From positions 1,302,001 through 1,366,000 of the forward strand of contig NZ_CP022187.1 in the NCBI RefSeq assembly GCF_003111645.1: DNA of 64,000 bases, written 5' to 3'. Below, piece by piece: positions 52,978 through 62,697 of the stretch. Made by a program: the position numbers and the translations under genes. Every line of letters begins with the position of its first letter. Position 1 is the stretch's first letter. Origin of the DNA: Parazoarcus communis. GTDB taxonomy: Bacteria > Pseudomonadota > Gammaproteobacteria > Burkholderiales > Rhodocyclaceae. The notes beneath the pieces are model-generated. The model did not search any database. It saw only the letters and a program-made list of their open reading frames with translations, and was not told the DNA's origin.

Positions 52978-54678
52978 ATGGCCTCACCCACTGAAACTGT
53001 CAGCATGGCGCTGTTCTGTGACTTCGAGAACGTCGCCCTCGGCGTGCGTGATGCGAACTACGATAAGTTCGACATCAAGCGAGTTCTCGAACGACTGCTG
53101 CTCAAGGGCAACATCGTTGTCAAGAAGGCCTACTGCGACTGGGATCGCTACAAAGGTTTCAAGGCCGCGATGCACGAAGCCAACTTCGAGCTCATCGAGA
53201 TCCCGCATGTGCGGCAGTCCGGCAAGAACTCCGCCGACATCCGGCTTGTCGTCGACGCGCTCGACCTTTGCTACACCAAGGCGCACGTCAACACCTTCGT
53301 CATCATCAGCGGCGACTCCGACTTCTCGCCGCTCGTCTCCAAGCTGCGCGAAAACGCCAAGCAGGTGATCGGCGTCGGCGTAAAGCAATCGACCTCCGAC
53401 CTGCTGATCGCCAACTGCGACGAGTTCATCTTCTACGACGATCTCGTGCGTGAAAGCGAGCGCGCAGCGCGCAAGCGCGAGGCCAGCCAGGCCCAGTCCG
53501 GCAACCGTCGCCCGCAGAACGAGGACAAGGGACGCAAGGACGACATCGAGACCCGCCGGACGCAGGCGATCGAGATCGCAGTGGAAACCTTCGAGGCCCT
53601 GCTTGCCGAGCGCGGCGACAGCGGAAAGATCTGGGCATCCATGCTCAAGGAAGCCATCAAGCGCCGCAAACCCGACTTCAGCGAGTCCTATTACGGTTTC
53701 CGTGCCTTTGGAAACCTGCTCGAAGAAGCACAGGCACGCGGCCTGCTCGAGTTCGGGCGCGACGAGAAGTCTGGCGCCTACGTCTATCGGAGCAGCACCG
53801 CGGCCGAGACCGATGTGCATGCGGAGCGTCCCGCGCGTGAGGCCGAATCCTCGCGCCGCGACCGCTCGCGACGCGGCGGACGCCGTGACGGCAGCGCACC
53901 CGCATCGGCCAGCAATGCGCCGGTCGACGAGGCGGCTGAACCCGTGGCAGAGTCGGCCCCCGAAACCGCTGCTGACAACCAGGCGGAGCAGCACGCAAAC
54001 GAAGCAGCACCCCCGCGCCGGGAAAGACCGTCGCGAAGAGGCTCGCGTCGGACCAACACCACCGGCAGCGGCGCAGCCCCCTCAGCCGAAACACCGGCAA
54101 ACGCGCCCGCCCCCGCACCTGCTTCTGCACCTGCGTCTGCGCCGGCCGCCCAAGCCACCGTCGTCGAAGCCCCCACCGCAAAACCGCCTGCAGCAGTGGC
54201 CAGCGCTGTCGCAGCAGCGCCTTCACGCGCGCCCGATGCAGTGAGCAGCGCAGTGGCCGAGGTGCCGCGCGCACCGAGCAATGCTAGCCCTGCCGCGCTG
54301 CGCACCAGTGAAAAGATGAAGGCAGCAGACGCCGCAATCGCCGCAGCGGCCGCCGCAAGAGCGGCACAGTCGGGCGCTCCCATGCGTGCAGTGGAACCCG
54401 CTGCACCTGTACGCGCTGTCGAGCCTGCGGCACCCGTCAAAATGGCGGAACCCGCTGCGCCAGCGAAAGCAGCCGAAACCGTCGCACCGGAGAAGGCGGC
54501 AGACGCGGCAGCACCTGCACCGGAAGCCAAGCCAGCCAGGACGCGCAAGCCCGCAAAAGCCCGCGCCAAGCCTGCGGAAGACGAGGCCGAAAAGCCGGCC
54601 AAGCCCGCACGCAAACCGGCGGCACGCAAGAAGAGTGCGCCCAAGAAGGATGACGCGACCGACGATACCTCGGTCTGA
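52978..54678 (+). CDS. NYN-nuclease / LOTUS (OST-HTH) protein with H1-like tail
   Basis: A 566-residue protein: NYN (PIN-like, LabA-type) nuclease domain (~8-158) with acidic residues D15 (FCDFEN), D87 and D93, D113 and D115 (SGDSDFS), a complete metal site; a charged linker; an OST-HTH/LOTUS RNA-binding domain (~195-272); then ~290 residues of Ala/Pro-rich low complexity with tandem VEPAAPV-like units (~460-490) and a Lys/Ala-rich, histone-H1-like end. GGAG lies 5 nt before the ATG. A likely RNA-processing nuclease, target unknown. Strong terminator downstream. Confidence 0.85.
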   Translation: MASPTETVSMALFCDFENVALGVRDANYDKFDIKRVLERLLLKGNIVVKKAYCDWDRYKGFKAAMHEANFELIEIPHVRQSGKNSADIRLVVDALDLCYTKAHVNTFVIISGDSDFSPLVSKLRENAKQVIGVGVKQSTSDLLIANCDEFIFYDDLVRESERAARKREASQAQSGNRRPQNEDKGRKDDIETRRTQAIEIAVETFEALLAERGDSGKIWASMLKEAIKRRKPDFSESYYGFRAFGNLLEEAQARGLLEFGRDEKSGAYVYRSSTAAETDVHAERPAREAESSRRDRSRRGGRRDGSAPASASNAPVDEAAEPVAESAPETAADNQAEQHANEAAPPRRERPSRRGSRRTNTTGSGAAPSAETPANAPAPAPASAPASAPAAQATVVEAPTAKPPAAVASAVAAAPSRAPDAVSSAVAEVPRAPSNASPAALRTSEKMKAADAAIAAAAAARAAQSGAPMRAVEPAAPVRAVEPAAPVKMAEPAAPAKAAETVAPEKAADAAAPAPEAKPARTRKPAKARAKPAEDEAEKPAKPARKPAARKKSAPKKDDATDDTSV

Positions 54679-54713
54679 GCACAGCCTGTCGGGCGCAACA
54701 CGCCCGGACCCGG

Positions 54714-54753
54714 AACAGCCTCCCTGCACTCACGTGCAGCGAGGCTGTTTTTT
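54714..54753 (+). terminator. Rho-independent terminator of the NYN gene
   Basis: AACAGCCTC (54714-54722) pairs with GAGGCTGTT (54741-54749), with an inner CTGCAC/GTGCAG stem, then T6. It sits 36 bp after the stop and just before the convergent glycosyltransferase stop. Confidence 0.92.
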
Positions 54754-54755
54754 CG

Positions 54756-55481
54756 TCAGCGCAGTTCGCCAGGCGGCTCCTGCTTGTGAGTGCGCGGCCG
54801 GTAGCCGTAGCGCAGGGCAAGCGCGTCAGGGTCTTCGCCCATCCAGTAGGCCAGGCGCAAACGCCACATGAGCACGATGGTGCGCATCACGCCGTGCTTC
54901 TCCCAGCGTCGCCCGGAGGTCACCACACGCTGGCGAATGCAGGCGGGACGCGAGGCCTTGCGCAATGCCCCGGTCAGCGCGACATCCTCCATCAGGGCGA
55001 TATCGGGATAGCCCTTCACAGCAAGGAACGCAGACCGGCAGACAAAAATCGCCTGATCGCCAGTGGCAATGCCAGTCAATCGCGAGCGCAGATTCATCAA
55101 GGCCGCGACAACGCGCAGCATGAACGGCCTGCCTTCGATGCGAACATCGAACCGACCCCATTGCGCACCCGTCGCGACGGCACGCCGAATACAGTCGATC
55201 GCATTGGCGGGAAGACGGGTATCTGCATGAAGAAAAAGCAGCACGTCGCCACTGGCGCTGCGCGCCCCGGCGTTCATCTGACTGGCACGCCCGCGTGGCG
55301 CGGTCACGAAGCAATCTGCCACGCCTTGTGCGATCGTCGCGGTGTCATCCGTGCTGCCACCATCGGCGACAATCAGCTCGACCCCGGCCGTGCGCAATGG
55401 CTCGATACGCGACAGGCAGGCGGCCAGCCCCTCCGCCTCGTCAAGCACCGGCACGATGATGGAAATGCTGGTCTCCTTCAT
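54756..55481 (-). CDS. Family 2 glycosyltransferase (TIGR04283 type)
   Basis: A 241-residue cytoplasmic glycosyltransferase of the TIGR04283 group. Seen: SIIVPVLDEAEGL at residues 7-19, VADGGSTDDT near 38-47, the DxD-like FLHADTRLP near 84-92, and GDQAIFV near 141. Members are often linked to radical-SAM/selenodomain genes, none of which is here. Product unknown, perhaps a lipid-linked sugar. Tandem with the GGDEF-EAL gene, 13 bp downstream of it. Confidence 0.88.
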   Translation of the reverse strand: MKETSISIIVPVLDEAEGLAACLSRIEPLRTAGVELIVADGGSTDDTATIAQGVADCFVTAPRGRASQMNAGARSASGDVLLFLHADTRLPANAIDCIRRAVATGAQWGRFDVRIEGRPFMLRVVAALMNLRSRLTGIATGDQAIFVCRSAFLAVKGYPDIALMEDVALTGALRKASRPACIRQRVVTSGRRWEKHGVMRTIVLMWRLRLAYWMGEDPDALALRYGYRPRTHKQEPPGELR

Positions 55482-55494
55482 CGACCCGTCACGG

Positions 55495-57885
55495 TCAGGC
55501 TTTCATCAAAACAGGCGCCCAGCGCGAACTGCTCATCCAGAGTTCGAGATCCGACGCCGACACCGGCTTGCTTATCAGATAGCCTTGCGCGAAGTCGCAA
55601 CCGAGCTGCCCCAGCCGCTGCAGCACATCCTCGGTTTCGACGCCCTCGGCGGTGACCATCAACCCCATGTCATGCGCAAGCTCTATGGTGGACCGCACAA
55701 TGATCTCGTCGCCCGGACGCGAGCACAGATTCATGACGAAGCTGCGATCGATTTTCATCTCCTGCACCGGCATCTGCCTTACATAGGACAGGGACGAATA
55801 TCCCGTGCCGTAGTCGTCTATCGAGAGCATGCAGCCGGTGGCGCGAAGGCGCTCAAGATTGCTCAGGGCATGCCGTGGATCGTCGAGCACGGCGCTTTCG
55901 GTGATCTCCAGTGTAATCAACCGGGCTGCACATCCGTGTTCATCCAGCATTCTGCGGAAGATCACCGGCAGCTCGGGTTGCAGCAGATCACGCGCCGAGA
56001 TGTTCAGCGCCACATGGATATCGAGCCCCGCACGCTGCCACAGGGCACACTGCCGGATGGCACTGTTCATCACCCACAGCGTGATCGTCTTGATGTAACC
56101 GGTCTGCTCGGCAAACGGGATGAAGTCCATTGGCGGGATGAAACCGCGCAGGGGATGCACCCAGCGCACCAGGGCTTCGACATGCAGTCCCAAGCCATCG
56201 CGCAATGCAAACTTGGGCTGGTAGTAGAGCACCAGCTCATCGCGCTCAACCGCCGCACGCAGTTCGGTCAGCAGCGATAGCCGGGCCGCGTTGCGCGAAT
56301 GGTGCGCAGGGTCGTACACCTCCACCCCGCTGTTGTTGCGTTTGGCGTGATACATGGCCACATCCGCACAGCGCATCAGGTCTTCGGCGGTGGTGCAATG
56401 ATCGGGAAAGATCGCAATGCCGATGCTGGCCCGAACATCGACCAGTTGCTCCTGCAGGTTCATCGGCTGCTCAAGAGCAAGCGCAATGCGGGTGGCAACG
56501 ATTTTTGCCTTGTCAGCGTCCGCCCCCGGCACCAGCAGCGCAAACTCATCACCGCCAAGACGTGCAGCAGCATTGTCCACCGCACGCAGACCGCCCGCCA
56601 CATCACGCTGCCTGACCCCGGCTTCACGCAGGCGCACACCAACCTCCTGCAGCAGCAGATCACCAAATCCGTGGCCAAGCGCGTCATTGACCAATCTGAA
56701 GCGATCAATATCCAGTGTCAGTACCGCAAGTCCCTTCTGCTGCTCGGCTGCGGCCTCCATGGCTGCCCTGATTTGCTCGTTGAACTGCACCCGGTTGGGC
56801 AGTCCGGTCAGGGTGTCGCGATAGGCCAGTTCGGTGATTCTGGATTCACGCTGAGCAATCGCATTGGTCATGTGGTCGAAAGCATCGGCCAACTGCCCGA
56901 TCTCGTCACCGCTGGCAAGCTTTGGCGGATGCATGTAGTCGCCGGCTTCGACGCGGCGGGCAAACTGCGCAAGGCGGGTGACAGGCGAGGCAATCGTGCG
57001 CCCCATCAGCACACTTGCGAGCAGCATCAATCCCATTGCCACAATGGACAGCCCCAGCCACTCGCGATACAACCGCGTCCAGGGCGCCAACGCCCGTTGC
57101 AGCGACAGCTGCAGCACGGCGGCAACACGATCACCTTCGCCCGAATTGATCTCGTGCACCCGACCGACATACTCGACGTCGTCGATCTGCATCGAGCCGG
57201 TTTCGAGTATCGAAGGTGTCGCCGGGCCGATCAGGCCGTTTTGCAACGACGAGTCGAGCGTGCTCGCCAGCAGCGATCTCGGGTATGACGCGCTCTCGCG
57301 TACAAAGCTGACCTCCATCCCCGTGAGCCGCTTCAGATCCTCGGCAAACGGCGTGTCAATCTCGAAGCCGATCACGACCCATGCCACCGGTACCGGCGCC
57401 AGCACCGGCACGAGCACGAGCTGATACAGCTTGCCCTGGACGACGCTGAACCCGGTGGCCGCACCCTTGCCACGCGCAGTCTCGATCAGTTGAGGCAGGC
57501 GCGTGATTGCGATCACGTCTTCATCGGGATAGCGTGCAATGACCTGCTCATCCATTCCATACAACTGCATCAGGCTCGCATCGATGCGGGAGCCGTGATT
57601 CTCCAGTGCAGACAGGATCGTGTCGCCGTCCCTGCTGAGCAAGGCTTCGCGAAACCCGTAATCGGCCGCGAGCACGCGCGCAGCCTGAGTGAGCTGCTCG
57701 CTGCGCTGATCAAGCAGGCGTGAAAACACCCGGTCACCGGTGATGAGGCGCGCCTGCACATCATCCAGCGCACTGCTGCGGCCGATCTGCGCAAACAACA
57801 CCAAACCACCAATCTGTACGGTGAGCAGGATGAGTGCGAACCAGGCGGCAATGCGCCACTGCAATCGGCTGAATCGAATACGCAT
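55495..57885 (-). CDS. Membrane sensor GGDEF-EAL protein with HAMP
   Basis: A 796-residue protein: helix (~12-33), periplasmic Cache/CHASE-like sensory domain (~35-270), helix (~275-297), HAMP (~298-350), GGDEF domain (~352-515) with intact GGDEF (444-448), and EAL domain (~525-790) with intact EAL in HVEALVRW, DDYGTGYSS and VTAEGVET. The RxxD before GGDEF (434-437) is one residue too far for a standard I-site. Both activities are possible. Its gene starts 4 bp after the cupredoxin-like gene stop, so the sensor and that periplasmic protein form one unit. Confidence 0.93.
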   Translation of the reverse strand: MRIRFSRLQWRIAAWFALILLTVQIGGLVLFAQIGRSSALDDVQARLITGDRVFSRLLDQRSEQLTQAARVLAADYGFREALLSRDGDTILSALENHGSRIDASLMQLYGMDEQVIARYPDEDVIAITRLPQLIETARGKGAATGFSVVQGKLYQLVLVPVLAPVPVAWVVIGFEIDTPFAEDLKRLTGMEVSFVRESASYPRSLLASTLDSSLQNGLIGPATPSILETGSMQIDDVEYVGRVHEINSGEGDRVAAVLQLSLQRALAPWTRLYREWLGLSIVAMGLMLLASVLMGRTIASPVTRLAQFARRVEAGDYMHPPKLASGDEIGQLADAFDHMTNAIAQRESRITELAYRDTLTGLPNRVQFNEQIRAAMEAAAEQQKGLAVLTLDIDRFRLVNDALGHGFGDLLLQEVGVRLREAGVRQRDVAGGLRAVDNAAARLGGDEFALLVPGADADKAKIVATRIALALEQPMNLQEQLVDVRASIGIAIFPDHCTTAEDLMRCADVAMYHAKRNNSGVEVYDPAHHSRNAARLSLLTELRAAVERDELVLYYQPKFALRDGLGLHVEALVRWVHPLRGFIPPMDFIPFAEQTGYIKTITLWVMNSAIRQCALWQRAGLDIHVALNISARDLLQPELPVIFRRMLDEHGCAARLITLEITESAVLDDPRHALSNLERLRATGCMLSIDDYGTGYSSLSYVRQMPVQEMKIDRSFVMNLCSRPGDEIIVRSTIELAHDMGLMVTAEGVETEDVLQRLGQLGCDFAQGYLISKPVSASDLELWMSSSRWAPVLMKA

Positions 57886-57889
57886 CAGA

Positions 57890-58498
57890 TCAGGGTTTGT
57901 CCGTGATTACGAGCCGCATCTTTCCGTCTCGCTCCAAGTTCACCCGCACTCGCGGCAGTTCCGCGCGACCCGCCCAGCGCGGATGCCAGTATTGAAGATC
58001 GTATTCGCCAGCCGGGACATCCTTGAACTCGGCGCGCCCTTGCGCATCGGTCACGGCCTGCCACGGCGTATTCGCCACCATCACGTAGGCCACCATGTGA
58101 TCATGAATGTTGCATCCCAGCACAACGAGTCCGGGCTCATTGAATGTGACGGGTTTCGCAGGTGTGCCTGCATACAGTTTGAGTTCGAACGTCTTGGCCG
58201 GGGAAAACGAGTACACATGATGGCGTACCGTGTCGCGATTGGGAAAGCTGATCGCGGTTCCGGTCTGCACAACGCTCACCAGCGGAATGAAGGTCTTGTT
58301 CTCCTGACCGATCTCAGCCGCCTTCGGGCCGGCGGGAACCGGCCCGTTCAAGGGCAGCAAGGCCAGAGCAAGGTTCTCGACGACCGCAGCACGCTCATCA
58401 ACGGCGCTCACGGCCAGATTTGCTGCCATAACCGACCCATTGAGAAGAGAGAAGCCCCCGAGCAGCAAGACTTTCCTGAATGTTGCAGAACAATTCAT
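57890..58498 (-). CDS. Periplasmic cupredoxin-like protein (methylamine-utilisation type)
   Basis: A 202-residue secreted protein with a signal peptide (cut about residue 25, VMAA). A plastocyanin-like domain follows: H93/H94 in RHHVYSFS and C129, H132, H134, M135 in LGCNIHDHM, a plausible type-1 copper set (His, Cys, His, Met). A C-terminal beta-sandwich (~145-200) carries FKDVPAGEYDLQYWHP, carboxypeptidase-regulatory-like. Homologues are annotated as methylamine utilisation proteins, but no mau genes are near. It precedes the sensory GGDEF-EAL gene by 4 bp. Confidence 0.82.
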   Translation of the reverse strand: MNCSATFRKVLLLGGFSLLNGSVMAANLAVSAVDERAAVVENLALALLPLNGPVPAGPKAAEIGQENKTFIPLVSVVQTGTAISFPNRDTVRHHVYSFSPAKTFELKLYAGTPAKPVTFNEPGLVVLGCNIHDHMVAYVMVANTPWQAVTDAQGRAEFKDVPAGEYDLQYWHPRWAGRAELPRVRVNLERDGKMRLVITDKP

Positions 58499-58640
58499 CG
58501 ACTTCGTCCGAAAAGCACCCACAGCCGCCGCTGCCTGCCAAGTTTGCTGGAAACACTCGTGCTTGCGTAATCCTAGCCGAAAAGGCCAAACTCCCGCGCA
58601 AACACGGTACGAACGTCACGACATTCCTTCGAGGGCTTCC

Positions 58641-59528
58641 ATGCAAATCATCCGTTCAAGCGCGATCGCGTTCGCTTTCGCATCCGGATTCAGTCTTTCC
58701 CAGGCCGCACCGCTCTCCCCGGACGGTCCCTTGAGCACGATGACCTTGCATGCGGTGACGGCATCACACGATCTGATCAGCTTCAAGGCCAAGACCCCGT
58801 CGACGGTGACGACCCGCGTCAAGCTCACCGGACTGGCCAAGGATGAGCGTTTGCTCGGCATCGATTACCGGGTTGCCCGAGGCGTTCTGTTTGCGCTCGG
58901 CAGCAGTGGCCGGATCTTCACTGTCGACATCGGCAACGGCGCACTCACGCCAGTTGGGGAAACGCCTTTTGCCATCGCGCTCGACGGCCATCGTTTCGGC
59001 TTCGACTTCAACCCCGCTGCAGACCGCATCCGCATCGTTTCGGACACCGGGCAGAATCTGCGCGCGCATCCCGATACCGGTGCAATCGTTGATTACAAGG
59101 CCGATGAGCCTGGCGTGCAGGCAGACGGCCGCCTCACTTACGACGAAGGCGACCCCAATGCAGGCAAGGCACCACGTATTGTCGCCGCCGCTTATACCTA
59201 CAATACGAAAAACGAGAAGCTGACCACAAACTACGCCATCGACATGGCGACTGCGACACTCGCGCGCCAGGGCTCGATCGAGGCGGAAGAGCCGATGGTT
59301 TCGCCCAATACCGGACGTCTGAAAACAGTGGGCAAACTGGGCGTCGATGGCATCACCGACGCCCATTTCGACATTTCGGACATCTCGAACACGGCCGTCG
59401 CCGCGCTCAGCACGGTCGCTGCGCCGGGCTACCGGCTGTACTCGGTCGATCTCGCCACGGGCACGACACACCTGCTGGGCGACATCGGCGCGGGCGAACC
59501 CTTGCTCGGACTCGCAATCGAGCCCTGA
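58641..59528 (+). CDS. Secreted DUF4394 domain protein
   Basis: A 295-residue protein with a signal peptide (residues 1-22, ending SQAA), then a repeated beta-sheet domain of the DUF4394 type: DYRVARGVLFALGSSGRIFTV near residue 75 and FDFNPAADRIRIVSDTGQN near 118. Predicted to be a periplasmic or extracellular beta-propeller. Function unknown. The ATG at 58641 has GAGGGC before it; longer in-frame starts lack signal-peptide character. Divergent from the cupredoxin-like gene (142-bp gap). Confidence 0.85.
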   Translation: MQIIRSSAIAFAFASGFSLSQAAPLSPDGPLSTMTLHAVTASHDLISFKAKTPSTVTTRVKLTGLAKDERLLGIDYRVARGVLFALGSSGRIFTVDIGNGALTPVGETPFAIALDGHRFGFDFNPAADRIRIVSDTGQNLRAHPDTGAIVDYKADEPGVQADGRLTYDEGDPNAGKAPRIVAAAYTYNTKNEKLTTNYAIDMATATLARQGSIEAEEPMVSPNTGRLKTVGKLGVDGITDAHFDISDISNTAVAALSTVAAPGYRLYSVDLATGTTHLLGDIGAGEPLLGLAIEP

Positions 59529-59542
59529 GCCCGCTGCGGAAT

Positions 59543-60085
59543 CTAGCGGATGAAGTCGCGGTTGATTTCTCGAAACTGGGCAGTGCCGCCGCGCCTCAGC
59601 CACTCGAAGGCAACCATTTCGCGGCTGACAATCTCGATGCCGTGACTGCGCATGCGAGCGTAGGCAAGATCGCGGTTCGCCGGGTCGCGGGATCCGGCGG
59701 CCTCGGCAACCACGAAGACCTCCTTGCCCGCCCAGCGCAGTTCGAGCGCGGTCTGCTGCACGCAGACATGCGCCTCGGTGCCGCACATGATCACCTGTCG
59801 CCGGTCCTCAACCGCCGAACCCTTGAAGCAGCCGTCGGCCTGTGCGGAGAAACACTGCTTGCCGAGGAACAGCGCCGAGGTCGTCACTTCCTTGAGCCGG
59901 GGAACGGTATAACCGATCTTCTCCGGAAAATGCTCGGTGACAACGGTCGGCACGCCCAGCCGACTGGCGACGCCTGCGAGCCAGATGCAGTTGTCGACGA
60001 CCTGCTCGCCATCGTGAATCGCAGGCGCAAGGCCGGTCTGTACGTCGATGATCAGCAGCACCGACTTTTCCGGATTCATCAGCAT
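59543..60085 (-). CDS. Isochorismatase-family cysteine hydrolase
   Basis: A 180-residue hydrolase with the triad D14 (IIDVQTGL), K76 (FLGKQCFS) and C108 (EAHVCVQ). Closest by pattern to the YcaC subgroup, which acts on amides or related C-N bonds; substrate unknown. The C-terminal third is normal. Convergent with the DUF4394 gene (14 bp apart) and 11 bp downstream of the acetoacetyl-CoA synthetase gene, so probably cotranscribed with it. Confidence 0.9.
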   Translation of the reverse strand: MLMNPEKSVLLIIDVQTGLAPAIHDGEQVVDNCIWLAGVASRLGVPTVVTEHFPEKIGYTVPRLKEVTTSALFLGKQCFSAQADGCFKGSAVEDRRQVIMCGTEAHVCVQQTALELRWAGKEVFVVAEAAGSRDPANRDLAYARMRSHGIEIVSREMVAFEWLRRGGTAQFREINRDFIR

Positions 60086-60096
60086 GGCAGTCTCCC

Positions 60097-62073
<1,977 letters not shown>

Positions 62074-62113
62074 GCCTGTCTCCTCAACTTCAATCTAATT
62101 TATTTGTTATTGA

Positions 62114-62521
62114 TTAATCGAACATGCTGCGGATTGTATCCGGCAAGGGCGAAGACTTGCCAGTGCGCGTATCCATCCACACCGTCTTGGCCGCACCGTC
62201 GGCATACAGGCGTTCGTCACCATCGACGAAGAGCTCGTACCAGGTCATGACGCTTGTCCGCCCCGGCTCGCCGCCATACATCTTCACCACCACAGTCGCA
62301 GGATAGTTGACCGGCATGTAGAAGGTGCAACTGGCATTGATGATCACCGCGCCCACGGGCTCTTCCGGGCTCACGCGAGAGCCCTGCTGCTCGATCCACT
62401 CAACGCGCGCCTGCTCGAAATACCTGAAGTAGACGGTGTTGTTTACATGTCCATACGCATCCATGTCACCCCAGCGCACGGGGATGCGGGTAGTCAGCAG
62501 CAGTTTTCGTTCAGTCGTCAT
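62114..62521 (-). CDS. Hotdog-fold acyl-CoA thioesterase
   Basis: A 135-residue 4-hydroxybenzoyl-CoA thioesterase-like hotdog protein. RWGDMDAYGHVNNTVYFRYFEQAR near residue 16-39 contains the Asp and His/Asn of the active site (DMDAYGHVNN). It probably hydrolyses acyl- or aroyl-CoA esters. First gene of the operon with acetoacetyl-CoA synthetase; divergent from ETF-QO. Confidence 0.9.
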   Translation of the reverse strand: MTTERKLLLTTRIPVRWGDMDAYGHVNNTVYFRYFEQARVEWIEQQGSRVSPEEPVGAVIINASCTFYMPVNYPATVVVKMYGGEPGRTSVMTWYELFVDGDERLYADGAAKTVWMDTRTGKSSPLPDTIRSMFD

Positions 62522-62537
62522 TCGATCTTCCCTTGAT

Positions 62538-62573
62538 TTGCGTATATCTGCAGCGACAATTTACCATACGCAA
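62538..62573. promoter_or_regulatory. Spaced inverted repeat between thioesterase and ETF-QO genes
   Basis: TTGCGTAT (62538-62545) and ATACGCAA (62566-62573) are perfect 8-bp arms 20 bp apart, in the 176-bp divergent gap. They could be half-sites for one regulator controlling both operons. No PsrA or LiuR site was recognised. Confidence 0.4.
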
Positions 62574-62697
62574 CCGTACGTCCGACAAGCACACGGCTTG
62601 ATCGCTCTCTGCAGGCAACTGCAGCGCGCTGCCTCGTATTACACTGCGGCGTGCATGAAATACATACAAATAAAGCTTAAGACAAAAGGAGAACGGG

